Source: an uncultured Azospirillum sp.
GTDB taxonomy: Bacteria; Pseudomonadota; Alphaproteobacteria; Azospirillales; Azospirillaceae
Assembly (NCBI RefSeq): GCF_946480385.1
Contig: NZ_CAMLJP010000080.1
Span: 1 to 30,838, forward strand
Direction: 5' to 3'
Length of the DNA stretch: 30,838 bases
Positions 8,075-16,023 of the stretch are shown here, piece by piece. The position numbers and the translations under genes are program-made. Below the pieces are notes generated by a model that had not been told where the DNA came from, ran no database searches, and worked only from the letters and a program-made list of their open reading frames with translations. The stretch's first letter is position 1. The number at the start of each line of letters is the position of its first letter.

Positions 8075-9211
8075 TTACCGGATCGCCGCGACCGCGCTGC
8101 CGATCACGCCCGGCAGCGGCCGGCTGTAATGGGTGTCGACCTCCACATCGGCGCTGAGGCCGGTGCGCAGCGGCACGCCGGCAGCCCCCGACTGATCGCC
8201 ATCCGTCCCGTCGATGCGCAGACGGACCGGCACGCGCTGCACGACCTTGACCCAGTTGCCGGTGGCATTCTGGGCGGGCAGGACCGAGAACTCCGATCCG
8301 GTGCCGGCGCCGATGCTCTCGACATGGGCGGTCAGGGTGCGGCCGGAATAGGCGTCCAGCACCACGGTCGCGGTCTGGCCGACCGCCATGTGGGTCAGGT
8401 CGGTTTCCTTGAAGTTGGCCTCGACCCAGCTCGACCCGCTCATCACTAGGCTGACCGCCGACAGCCCGACCGAGGCGTATTGCCCGACCAGCAGCCGGTC
8501 GGTCTGGCTGACCACGCCGTCGGCCGGCGCCGTCACCACCGTATGGTCCAGGTCGCGTTGCGCCGTCGCCTTTTTCGCCAGCGCCTCCAGCACCATGGGG
8601 TGACGGTCGGTGGGGATGTCGGGATCGCCGCCCAGCGCGGCACGGGCGCTGATCACCGCCTGCTTTTCCGTGTTCAGATCCTGCTGCGCCGCCATCAAGT
8701 CGTGGCGCACGGAATCATAGGTCGCACGCGCAGCGACGCCGGTCTTCAGCAGGTCCTGCTGGCGCTGGAACTCGCGCTGCTCGAAGGCGACCTTCTCCTC
8801 CGCCGCGGCCTGCTTGGCCTGCGCCTCGCCCAGGTCGGCGCGCAACTGCTCCACCTTCAGCCGTGCGGATGCGAGCGCCGCGTCCGCCTGCTGGAGGGCC
8901 AGCCGGTAAGGCTCGTCATCGATGCGGAACAGCAGGTCGCCACGATGGACCGGCTGGTTCTCGCGCACCGCCACCTCGACGATTCGGCCGGAAATATCCG
9001 GGCTGATCGTCACCTTGTCCTGCTGGACATAGGCGTTGTCGGTCGAGACATAGCGCCCGCCGACGATATACTCATAACCGCCGCCGACCGCCACCAGCAG
9101 CGGCAGGGCGGCCATCAGAATCCAGCGGCGCCAGCGCGTCCGGCGGACAGGTTTGGCGGCCGGTTGAGCGACAGGACGGGTTTCGGTATCGCGGTCGGTC
9201 ACGGCGGTCAT
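8075..9211 (-). CDS. emrA: EmrA/HlyD-family membrane fusion (periplasmic adaptor) protein
   Basis: Encodes 378 residues. Order: a basic cytosolic N-terminus, one membrane anchor (about residues 30-48), the split biotinyl-lipoyl domain opening with Y-V-S-T-D-N-A-Y-V and I-S-G-R-I-V-E-V, a long Ala/Gln/Glu-rich alpha-helical hairpin, the second lipoyl half (T-A-P-A-D-G-V-V), then the beta-barrel with A-N-F-K-E-T-D-L, a hallmark of EmrA proteins. It spans the periplasm and links EmrB to an outer-membrane channel. It lies between marR (33 bases upstream) and emrB in one transcription unit. Confidence 0.92.
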   Translation of the reverse strand: MTAVTDRDTETRPVAQPAAKPVRRTRWRRWILMAALPLLVAVGGGYEYIVGGRYVSTDNAYVQQDKVTISPDISGRIVEVAVRENQPVHRGDLLFRIDDEPYRLALQQADAALASARLKVEQLRADLGEAQAKQAAAEEKVAFEQREFQRQQDLLKTGVAARATYDSVRHDLMAAQQDLNTEKQAVISARAALGGDPDIPTDRHPMVLEALAKKATAQRDLDHTVVTAPADGVVSQTDRLLVGQYASVGLSAVSLVMSGSSWVEANFKETDLTHMAVGQTATVVLDAYSGRTLTAHVESIGAGTGSEFSVLPAQNATGNWVKVVQRVPVRLRIDGTDGDQSGAAGVPLRTGLSADVEVDTHYSRPLPGVIGSAVAAIR

Positions 9212-9244
9212 TGCGGTCAGGTCCCGAAGGAAAAACGATTGGCG

Positions 9245-9766
9245 TCAGGCTTTGGCGGCGATCTTCTCGGCAGTCGCCTTCTCGGGCGGCTCGGCCCTGC
9301 GGTCGGACAGGTTGGCCCGCATGTGGGCCAGCATCTCGACCAGCTTGGCCTCGGCATCGGACGGCAGTCCGGCCAGCGCCTCCGCATAAATCCCGGTGGC
9401 GAGCGCCCGGCCCTGCTCCAGCACCGCATGCGCCTTCGGCGTCAGGTGGGGCAGGCGGGCGCGCCGGTCTGTCGGATCGGCACGGCGTTCGATCCAGCCG
9501 CCCTCCTCCATGCGGTCGATCTGCCGGCAGAGCGTGATCGGCTCGATTTCCAGCAGATCGGCCAGCGTCGCCTGCTTGATCCCCTCGTTCCGCGCCAGCG
9601 TGGCGATTACCGACCATTGCGCGCGGGTCAGGCCGAGATGGCGGGCGCGCTGGTCGAAGCGGACGCGCATCATGCGCGCCGTGTCGGTCAGGACGGCTCC
9701 CAAAGTCATCGAATGGGGGCTCATCGAATGGGGGTTTGCAGAGCGGGGATCGGCAGCGGAGGACAT
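9245..9766 (-). CDS. MarR-family transcriptional regulator of the emrAB operon
   Basis: Encodes up to 173 residues with a winged helix: helix [12 protein letters not shown], recognition region [22 protein letters not shown], and the wing with [11 protein letters not shown], the D-x-R-x-R signature of MarR proteins. It is the first gene of marR-emrA-emrB and probably represses its own operon through the two palindromes just upstream. The start is unclear: GTG 9772 and ATGs at 9766, 9724 and 9709 are in frame, and none has a good ribosome binding site. The N-terminus contains a 15-base tandem duplication. Confidence 0.88.
   Translation of the reverse strand: MSSAADPRSANPHSMSPHSMTLGAVLTDTARMMRVRFDQRARHLGLTRAQWSVIATLARNEGIKQATLADLLEIEPITLCRQIDRMEEGGWIERRADPTDRRARLPHLTPKAHAVLEQGRALATGIYAEALAGLPSDAEAKLVEMLAHMRANLSDRRAEPPEKATAEKIAAKA
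9706..9734. repeat. Tandem 15-base duplication in the marR 5' end
   Basis: The 14-mer TCATCGAATGGGGG occurs twice with a 15-base period (9706-9719 and 9721-9734). In the marR frame this repeats a five-residue P-H-S-M unit, so it adds residues without shifting the frame and duplicates a possible start codon (9709 and 9724). Confidence 0.8.
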
Positions 9767-9775
9767 CGGCACATC

Positions 9776-9789
9776 ATAAGCTTGCTTAT
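9776..9789. promoter_or_regulatory. Palindromic MarR-type operator, proximal copy
   Basis: ATAAGC-TT-GCTTAT, a perfect 6+2+6 palindrome immediately upstream of the marR start region. An identical-arm copy lies 30 bases away centre to centre, about three helical turns. The position next to the first codons suits autorepression of marR-emrA-emrB. Confidence 0.8.
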
Positions 9790-9805
9790 CGGTGTCCAGG
9801 AGTTA

Positions 9806-9819
9806 ATAAGCCTGCTTAT
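9806..9819. promoter_or_regulatory. Palindromic MarR-type operator, distal copy
   Basis: ATAAGC-CT-GCTTAT repeats the arms of the proximal site with only the two central bases changed. It lies on the ilvD side of the 224-base divergent region and most likely overlaps the marR promoter. Confidence 0.8.
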
Positions 9820-9990
9820 CATCGGCAATCCTCGCGGCGTGCATGGCAGGGCCACGCCGACGTCGCGCCTCCGGCCCCTCAGACGGGATCGCGCCTCTGG
9901 CGTCCGCGACAGGAGATTGCTAAGGTGCCCACCCGTTTCGTTCCATTCCTTTCGCCAACTCGCCCGAATCGACCAGCTGAGGACCGATCC

Positions 9991-11856
9991 ATGCCGCACT
10001 ACCGTTCCCGCACCTCCACCCACGGCCGCAACATGGCGGGCGCGCGCGGCCTGTGGCGGGCGACCGGCATGAAGGACGGCGATTTCGGCAAGCCGATCAT
10101 CGCGATCGCCAACTCCTTCACCCAGTTCGTACCCGGACACGTCCACCTGAAGGATCTGGGCCAGCTGGTCGCGCGCGAGATCGAGAAGGCCGGCGGCGTG
10201 GCGAAGGAGTTCAACACCATCGCGGTGGACGACGGCATCGCCATGGGTCATGGCGGCATGCTGTACAGCCTGCCCTCGCGCGAGTTGATCGCCGACGCGG
10301 TGGAGTACATGGCGAACGCGCACTGCGCCGACGCGCTGGTCTGCATCTCCAACTGCGACAAGATCACGCCCGGCATGCTGATGGCCGCGATGCGCCTGAA
10401 CATCCCGGCGGTCTTCGTCTCCGGCGGCCCGATGGAGGCCGGCAAGGTCAAGTGGCGCGGCAAGGTCAAGTCGGTCGACCTGATCGACGCCATGGTCGCC
10501 GCCGCCGACCCGACCGTCTCCGATGAAGAGGCGGCGGAGATGGAGCGCGGCTCCTGCCCGACCTGCGGCTCCTGCTCCGGCATGTTCACCGCCAACTCGA
10601 TGAATTGCCTGACCGAGGCGCTGGGCCTGTCGCTGCCCGGCAACGGCACCATCCTGGCGACCCACGCCGACCGCAAGGAGCTGTTCCTCGCCGCCGGCCG
10701 CCTTGCCGTCGATCTCTGCCGCCGCTGGTACCAGGAGGAGGACGCCACCGCCCTGCCGCGCGGCATCGCCACCAAGGCGGCCTTCGAGAATGCTATGACG
10801 CTCGACATCGCCATGGGCGGTTCGACCAACACCGTCCTGCACATCCTGGCCGCGGCGCAGGAAGGCGGCATCGACTTCACCATGGCGGACATCGACCGGC
10901 TGTCGCGCCGCGTCCCCAACGTCTGCAAGGTCGCCCCGGCGGTGTCCGACGTCCACATCGAGGACGTGCACCGCGCCGGCGGCATCTTCGGCATCTTGGG
11001 CGAACTCGACCGCGCCGGCCTGCTGAACCGCGAGGCGCCGACCGTTCATGCCCCGACGCTGGGTGACGCGCTGGATCGTTGGGACGTGATGCGCACCCAG
11101 GACCAGTCCGTCCACACCCTGTACCGGGCCGCGCCCGGCGGCATCCCGACTGTCGTGCCCTTCAGCCAGGAGCGCCGCTGGCCGGAACTGGACCTCGACC
11201 GCGAAAAGGGCGTGATCCGCAAGGCCGAGAACGCCTTCAGCCAGGATGGTGGCCTCGCCGTGCTGTACGGCAACATCGCGGAGAACGGCTGCATCGTGAA
11301 GACGGCAGGCGTCGACGCCTCCAACCTCGTCTTCGCCGGGCCGGCCCGTGTTTTCGAGAGCCAGGACGACGCCGTCGCAGGCATCCTGGGCGACGTGGTC
11401 AAGGCGGGCGAGGTGGTGGTCATCCGCTACGAGGGTCCGCGCGGCGGCCCCGGCATGCAGGAAATGCTGTACCCGACCAGCTACCTGAAGTCGAAGGGGC
11501 TGGGCAAGGCCTGCGCTCTGGTCACCGACGGCCGTTTCTCCGGCGGCACCTCGGGCCTGTCGATCGGCCATGTCTCGCCGGAAGCAGCGCAAGGCGGCGC
11601 CATCGGTCTGGTGCAGGACGGCGACCGCATCGAGATCGACATCCCCAACCGCATCATCCGTCTCGCCGTCGACGACCAGGAAATGCAGCGCCGCCGCGAC
11701 GCGATGAACGCCAAGGGTGTGGATGCCTGGAAGCCGGCCAGCCGCGACCGCGTGGTTTCCCCGGCGCTCCGCGCCTATGCCGCCCTGACGACCAGTGCCG
11801 ACCGCGGCGCCGTGCGCGACGTGTCCCAGGTGGAGAATATCGCCGTCCGCCGCTGA
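9991..11856 (+). CDS. ilvD: Dihydroxy-acid dehydratase
   Basis: Encodes 621 residues, the long (E. coli-like) form. It dehydrates 2,3-dihydroxy-isovalerate and 2,3-dihydroxy-3-methylvalerate to the 2-keto acids in valine, leucine and isoleucine synthesis, using an Fe-S cluster and Mg2+ in the cytosol. Visible cluster ligands are C122 (C-I-S-N-C-D-K) and C195 ([11 protein letters not shown]), with the metal-binding D-D-G at 80-82. The C-terminal [11 protein letters not shown] signature is intact. The ATG at 9991 has TGAGGA eight bases upstream. It is monocistronic, with its own terminator at 11932. Confidence 0.97.
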   Translation: MPHYRSRTSTHGRNMAGARGLWRATGMKDGDFGKPIIAIANSFTQFVPGHVHLKDLGQLVAREIEKAGGVAKEFNTIAVDDGIAMGHGGMLYSLPSRELIADAVEYMANAHCADALVCISNCDKITPGMLMAAMRLNIPAVFVSGGPMEAGKVKWRGKVKSVDLIDAMVAAADPTVSDEEAAEMERGSCPTCGSCSGMFTANSMNCLTEALGLSLPGNGTILATHADRKELFLAAGRLAVDLCRRWYQEEDATALPRGIATKAAFENAMTLDIAMGGSTNTVLHILAAAQEGGIDFTMADIDRLSRRVPNVCKVAPAVSDVHIEDVHRAGGIFGILGELDRAGLLNREAPTVHAPTLGDALDRWDVMRTQDQSVHTLYRAAPGGIPTVVPFSQERRWPELDLDREKGVIRKAENAFSQDGGLAVLYGNIAENGCIVKTAGVDASNLVFAGPARVFESQDDAVAGILGDVVKAGEVVVIRYEGPRGGPGMQEMLYPTSYLKSKGLGKACALVTDGRFSGGTSGLSIGHVSPEAAQGGAIGLVQDGDRIEIDIPNRIIRLAVDDQEMQRRRDAMNAKGVDAWKPASRDRVVSPALRAYAALTTSADRGAVRDVSQVENIAVRR

Positions 11857-11931
11857 GCCGGGTTTGCCCCGGCCAGCGTCAACTGCGGCCGAGTCAGGCA
11901 GAGCGGATATTCATCACAAGTAACAATCAAG

Positions 11932-11961
11932 GCGCCGCGCAAGTCGCGGCGCTTTCTTTTT
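11932..11961 (+). terminator. Intrinsic terminator after ilvD
   Basis: An 8-base perfect GC stem, GCGCCGCG / CGCGGCGC, with a 5-base loop is followed directly by TTTCTTTTT. It ends ilvD transcription before the cyclase-domain gene. Confidence 0.9.
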
Positions 11962-12095
11962 GCTCCAAATTACATACACCGATATGTTGGTTTCCGCCTG
12001 CGCGAAAATCTTAGGGCGATACATCGCTCGGATGTTCGCAAAATTCGAATTGCATGCTCTAATATGCCAACGCGAATTCCGCAAAGGGGGCGGAC

Positions 12096-15000
12096 ATGGC
12101 GGACACCATGTTGGGCACAGCGACGGACGAAGGCCGTCCTTGGCAGGAGGCATCGCGCCTGCCGGGCGAAAAGCCGCGCGAGCGCAAGGTGGTAACGGCG
12201 ATGTTCGTCGACATCGTCCGCTCCTCCGCCATCGTGGCCGGCCGTGATCCGGAGGATGCGGACGACCTGCTCCTCTCCATTCTGGATCGCGTGACGGAGG
12301 CGGTTCCGCGTTTCGCAGGCACGGTGACGCAGATGCTGGGCGACGGCTTCCTGGCGACCTTCGGCGCCCCCGGCGCCAAGGAAGACCACGCCCTACGCGC
12401 CTGTCTGGCTGCCCAGGACATCCTCAGCGCCACCCGTGACGAACATGGAAAGCCGCTTTTCCAGATCCGCATCGGCATCAGTTCCGGCGACGCCGTGACC
12501 CATGTGGTGACCAACGGCCTGTGGTCCGATTACCGTGCCATTGGTGAATGCGTGCATATGGCCGCCAAGCTGCAGCAGCGTGCCGCCTCCGACACCGCGC
12601 AGCTCAGCCGCGACACGCTGGACCTGATCCCGGTCGGCGTGACGGCGCGCCCGATGGGAAGCCTGCGTTTGTCCGACGAGGTGGAGCCGATGCCGGCCTT
12701 CCTGCTCGACGGAGCCCGCGCCGTCCGCCGCACCGCCACCGACCTGCTATCCGCCACCGACGCCCCCTATGTCGGCCGCGAGCAAGAGGTGGCGACGCTG
12801 TTCGCTATCACCGATTCGGTGGAGGCCGGGGCGCCGGCCCAACTCCTGCTGCAGGGAGAAGCGGGAATCGGCAAGTCGCGGCTGGTGGGAGAGTTTCTGC
12901 GCGACCCGCGCAGCCGGCGCTGGACCCTGCTGCAATGGCCGCAGATGCCGATCCGCCGACTGGCCGATCCTGACGACCTCGAGGCGGTGGCGCTGAGCCT
13001 GGCGGAACAGGTGGCCGGCCGCGCCAGCGAGGAGGGCGTCGGCTGGGTGTGCGAGGCCGCAGGCCGCCGGTCCGGTTCGCTGGCTGGCGATGCCGTGCGG
13101 GCGCTGTTCGGCCTGCCGGGGCTCGACCCGCTGTGGAGCGGCCTCGATGCGTCGCAGCGCCTGTCGCTGGGCATCGAAGGGCTGGTGGGGGCGACGCTTG
13201 AACTGGCGGCGCCGGTCCCATCGCATGATGGTGCCGAGACCGACGGCGAGGCGATCGAGGGGATCGTGGGCCGGCCGTTGCTGGTCCTGGTCGAGGATGC
13301 CCATTGGGCGCGGCCGGTGATGGTGCGGCTTCTGGATCGGCTGGCGGAAGCGATGCCGGGATCCGGATCGCGCCTGCTGCTGCTCGCAACCCGGCGACCG
13401 CCGCCGCTTGGACCGGAATCTCGGGAACAGGGCTGGAACGGCCGGCCGGGCGGCCGGCGCATGGAATTGGGCATGCTGTCGCCGGATCAGGTGCAGAGTT
13501 TCCTGGCCCACTGGCTGGGACCGGACTGGTCGCTGGTGGAGTTGAAGGCCCAGGTCGCCACCCGCTGTCAGGGCGTTCCGCTTTATCTGGAAGAGGTTCT
13601 GCGCACGCTGGAGACATCCAACGCCATCGAAGGCGCGCCGGGCTCCTACCGGCTGATCGACCCACTGGTGGTCGACAAGCTGCCGCGTACGCTGCACGCG
13701 CTGTTGGCCGAGCGCATGGACCTGATGACGCTGGAGCGGCGCCGGCTGCTGATGAATGCCGCCGTGATCGGCAACACATTCGACGTCGGGCTTCTGCAGG
13801 CTCTGACCGGCCTGTCCATGCCGATCCTGTCCGACTATCTGGCCTATCTGGAGCGCGCCGGCTTCGTGCTGCGCACCCGCCTGCTGCCCAACCTGGAATA
13901 TTCCTTCAAGCATGCGCTGATCCAGGAGGTCGCCTACGCCACCCTGACGAAGTCCGACCGCCGGGCGCTGCATGCCCGCGTGCTGGAGGCGCTACGCCAC
14001 CGCCGCGACGCCGACCTGCCCAACCGCCTGGACCTGCTGGCCCACCATGCCTTCAAGGCGGAAAACTGGCAGGCCGCGCACCTGTTCGGCCGGCGTGCAG
14101 GCGTGCGGGCGGAACTGCGCTCCCGGTTGGAGGACGCGAGCCGGCATTACCGGAACGCGTTGACTGCGCTTGACCGCTGCCCGGACACGCCGCGCAATCG
14201 ACTGCGGCGGATTGATACTTCTATTTCTTTGTCACGTGCACGGATGCCACGTGGCTTTACGGATACGGGTCAACTTCTTACCGAATCTCGCAACTTGTCT
14301 CTTAATGTTAGAGATCCGCGACGCTATGCGCGGGCGTCGTCCATGCTTGCTGCAGTAGAGTGGTCAAACGGCAATATAGATAAAGCTGTTCAATACAGCC
14401 GCGAAGGACTGGCAGCCAATGACGGGAGCTTTGACCGTAAGACACAGATACAGCTTCTCGGACGTCTAGGTGGTATATTGGCAGAAAAAGGCTGCTATTT
14501 AGAAGGTCGGAATCTGCTTCGATCCGCCCACAAAATGCTGCCTGACAAGTGTCTTCATGAAAGATTTGGACTTGCCGTTGTTGCAAAGGTTGGAATTTGC
14601 GCCAACCTTGCGAGAAACTGTGCTGAAATTAATTTCGAGAGCGAAGCGATCAGCATGGCCATTGATGCTGTTGATGCTGCAGATGCAAGCAATCACAATT
14701 TTTCTCGGCTCTATGCCTACGAGCACATAGGGTGGGCTTATTTATTATTGGGGCACCCAAGCAAGTCAATGACATACCTTGAATCGGCACTTGAGCTTTG
14801 CGAATCGATACATTCAAAGCTGCATAAGCCATTTCTGATGGGAGCTGTAGCCTACGCAAATGCTCTAACTGGTAGGGTCAACGAAGGCCTTGCACTCTTT
14901 CGGCGGGGGTTGGCAATTGCCGAACAGGAGCGGGTCAATGCCTATATTAGTCAGGTACATCTTTGGTTTGCTGAAACATGTCTTCTAGCAGGTGCGCCGG

Positions 15001-15257
15001 AACAGGCAATAACACGGGCTGCACTCGTCCGGCAGGCTGCGTCCGAAACGGCAAGGCTCGGCTATCTGGCTAAGGCAGAGGCACTTGAAGCAGAAGTAAA
15101 TTTTATTATGCATAATAGTTCAGGAGCGAGAAAATCATTAGAAATTGCAGAAAAGAAAGCAAGGTCACTGTCCTTGATTCGCATTGCGAACAGGTGCTCT
15201 AGAACATTGAATAGAAGAGATTTCGGGATCAGAAATCAGGAAAAGGTTATTAACTAA
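12096..15257 (+). CDS. Class III nucleotidyl-cyclase-domain / AAA ATPase / TPR-like signalling protein
   Basis: Encodes 1053 residues; the start is supported by AAGGGGG five bases upstream. The N-terminal cyclase domain (about 30-165) keeps both metal Asp residues (D39 in M-F-V-D-I, D83 in L-G-D-G-F). The transition-state region that normally reads V-N-L-A-A-R is V-H-M-A-A-K (153-158), so the usual Asn is H154 and the usual Arg is K158. An AAA_16-type ATPase follows with Walker A G-E-A-G-I-G-K-S (254-261) and Walker B L-L-V-L-V-E-D-A-H-W (395-404). The rest is helical and TPR-like. From about residue 705 the DNA falls to roughly 43-48% GC in sampled lines, unlike the ~70% before it. Active cyclase or sensor scaffold cannot be decided here. 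Confidence 0.85.
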   Translation: MADTMLGTATDEGRPWQEASRLPGEKPRERKVVTAMFVDIVRSSAIVAGRDPEDADDLLLSILDRVTEAVPRFAGTVTQMLGDGFLATFGAPGAKEDHALRACLAAQDILSATRDEHGKPLFQIRIGISSGDAVTHVVTNGLWSDYRAIGECVHMAAKLQQRAASDTAQLSRDTLDLIPVGVTARPMGSLRLSDEVEPMPAFLLDGARAVRRTATDLLSATDAPYVGREQEVATLFAITDSVEAGAPAQLLLQGEAGIGKSRLVGEFLRDPRSRRWTLLQWPQMPIRRLADPDDLEAVALSLAEQVAGRASEEGVGWVCEAAGRRSGSLAGDAVRALFGLPGLDPLWSGLDASQRLSLGIEGLVGATLELAAPVPSHDGAETDGEAIEGIVGRPLLVLVEDAHWARPVMVRLLDRLAEAMPGSGSRLLLLATRRPPPLGPESREQGWNGRPGGRRMELGMLSPDQVQSFLAHWLGPDWSLVELKAQVATRCQGVPLYLEEVLRTLETSNAIEGAPGSYRLIDPLVVDKLPRTLHALLAERMDLMTLERRRLLMNAAVIGNTFDVGLLQALTGLSMPILSDYLAYLERAGFVLRTRLLPNLEYSFKHALIQEVAYATLTKSDRRALHARVLEALRHRRDADLPNRLDLLAHHAFKAENWQAAHLFGRRAGVRAELRSRLEDASRHYRNALTALDRCPDTPRNRLRRIDTSISLSRARMPRGFTDTGQLLTESRNLSLNVRDPRRYARASSMLAAVEWSNGNIDKAVQYSREGLAANDGSFDRKTQIQLLGRLGGILAEKGCYLEGRNLLRSAHKMLPDKCLHERFGLAVVAKVGICANLARNCAEINFESEAISMAIDAVDAADASNHNFSRLYAYEHIGWAYLLLGHPSKSMTYLESALELCESIHSKLHKPFLMGAVAYANALTGRVNEGLALFRRGLAIAEQERVNAYISQVHLWFAETCLLAGAPEQAITRAALVRQAASETARLGYLAKAEALEAEVNFIMHNSSGARKSLEIAEKKARSLSLIRIANRCSRTLNRRDFGIRNQEKVIN

Positions 15258-15271
15258 ATCTCGCCGGGCAA

Positions 15272-15562
15272 TTAGCGAATTTCGGCCTGCCGGAAATAAT
15301 CCAGCACATAGCTGCGGATTGCGTTCGTCAACGGTATCGTGGCCGGCCGCGAAGCATCCACCTCTTGGCAGAGATCACGGACAGGCCGCTCTTCTTTTTT
15401 CGCTATTTCGTCCAATCCACTCCAGATCGCCATTTCCAAGCGCAATTTTGCGCGCCGATCCATGAGAGGGATGGTCCGGGAGACCACCGACGGCCACACC
15501 ATCAGGCTGCGCAGATCAGTGCCATACGATGCATCAGATAAAGTTTTTCTGTGAAATCGCAT
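15272..15562 (-). CDS. Ribbon-helix-helix (RHH_4-type) DNA-binding protein, left copy
   Basis: Encodes 96 residues. The segment S-R-T-I-P-L-M-D-R-R-A-K-L-R-L-E is the beta ribbon, followed by the first helix (W-S-G-L-D-E-I-A-K-K-E) and a second helix region starting R-P-V-R-D-L-C. It ends in A-I-R-S-Y-V-L-D-Y-F-R-Q-A, the usual C-terminus of RHH_4 proteins of alphaproteobacteria. AGGAG lies 6 bases before the ATG. It is transcribed divergently from the small ORF-ycaO-tfuA group and converges tail to tail on the cyclase gene (14 bases between). A paralogue lies at 18940. It is probably a small repressor; its targets are unknown. Confidence 0.85.
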   Translation of the reverse strand: MRFHRKTLSDASYGTDLRSLMVWPSVVSRTIPLMDRRAKLRLEMAIWSGLDEIAKKEERPVRDLCQEVDASRPATIPLTNAIRSYVLDYFRQAEIR

Positions 15563-15632
15563 AGACCGCTCCTAAAGCTGGACGGAATGACGTTGTCTCC
15601 TGCGATCTCTACACCGATCACGTTTCGAGCAC

Positions 15633-15648
15633 TGTGAAGTTTTTCACA
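15633..15648. promoter_or_regulatory. CRP-type operator, perfect TGTGA-N6-TCACA
   Basis: The 18-base palindrome CTGTGAA-GTTT-TTCACAG (15632-15649) contains an exact CRP consensus core with both half-sites intact. It lies in the 148-base region between the divergent RHH gene and the small ORF, centred about 70 bases before the small ORF start and 78 bases before the RHH start. A Crp-family regulator with matching recognition residues is encoded at 18122. No clear -10 box was found, so the controlled direction is open. Confidence 0.8.
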
Positions 15649-15710
15649 GCGGCATATTCCTTTGCATGTGAAGAGTTTGTCCGTCAGCCACACACATGAA
15701 GGACATTCTT

Positions 15711-15908
15711 ATGAACATGTCGATTTCGCAGGCGTCGATGATCCGTGGCGCCGATGGCCGTCTGTATGCCGTGACCGCGCACGGGGTTTCGGAAATTGCC
15801 GACACGGCTATTGCCACCGCCCGTACCCATATTCGCTCGGGTGATCGCGCCGGTTTCGAAACCGCAGACCACGAGGCTGCCCGTACCATGATCGCTCCGG
15901 GCGCCTGA
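15711..15908 (+). CDS. Small protein of 65 residues, candidate substrate/precursor peptide of the YcaO-TfuA pair
   Basis: No family was recognised. The ATG at 15711 has AAGGA seven bases upstream; another in-frame ATG at 15696 would add five residues. The protein has no Cys, Lys or Trp and a single Pro. The first half is M-I-R-G-A-D-G-R-L-Y-A-V followed by an Ala/Ile/Thr-rich segment; the last 25 residues are charged and end in M-I-A-P-G-A. There is no signal peptide or double-Gly leader site. It is the first gene ahead of ycaO in the same direction, separated by a large hairpin. YcaO-TfuA pairs are known to thioamidate backbone amides, so lack of Cys does not exclude it as substrate. It could equally be an unrelated small regulator. 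Confidence 0.62.
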   Translation: MNMSISQASMIRGADGRLYAVTAHGVSEIADTAIATARTHIRSGDRAGFETADHEAARTMIAPGA

Positions 15909-15913
15909 TCGGG

Positions 15914-15979
15914 TTCCCGGTTCTTCGGACCGTGGCCACCAGCACTGCCTCAGGTGCTGACCGGCCACGGACCCGGGAA
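15914..15979 (+). promoter_or_regulatory. Long three-part hairpin between the small ORF and ycaO
   Basis: Nested stems: TTCCCGG / CCGGGAA (15914-15920 with 15973-15979), CCGTGGCC / GGCCACGG (15930-15937 with 15963-15970) and CAGCAC / GTGCTG (15940-15945 with 15954-15959), with an 8-base loop. No T-tract follows, so it is not a full intrinsic terminator. It may stabilise the upstream message or attenuate read-through into ycaO. Confidence 0.75.
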
Positions 15980-16023
15980 TGGGACGCTTCCTCTCGATTT
16001 TCCTCCGCCCCGGACAAGCTGCG

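Larger units (their letters stand above)
14210..15710. other. Low-GC island covering the 3' third of the cyclase gene, the RHH gene and the divergent promoter
   Basis: At about 14210 the third-position bias toward G/C collapses inside an uninterrupted reading frame. Sampled 60-base lines give 72% GC at 13141, 48% at 14701, 43% at 15121 and 53% at 15361. Normal composition returns with the small ORF near 15711. No insertion sequence or repeat marks the borders. The pattern suggests gene-tail replacement or recent acquisition. Confidence 0.7.

Noticed and set aside
9721..11592. Long minus-strand open frame opposite ilvD and marR
   Set aside because: No domain is recognisable, and its length is explained by the codon bias of ilvD on the other strand.
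12096..15257. The cyclase-domain gene as part of the YcaO-TfuA operon
   Set aside because: It ends tail to tail with the left RHH gene, so it is not co-transcribed with ycaO. A link through cyclic nucleotide remains only a hypothesis, weakened by the altered catalytic residues.
15979..16023. Upstream ATG of ycaO at 15979
   Set aside because: It adds 15 residues not expected in the family, and the ATG lies in the arm of the hairpin; the start at 16024 fits family length better.
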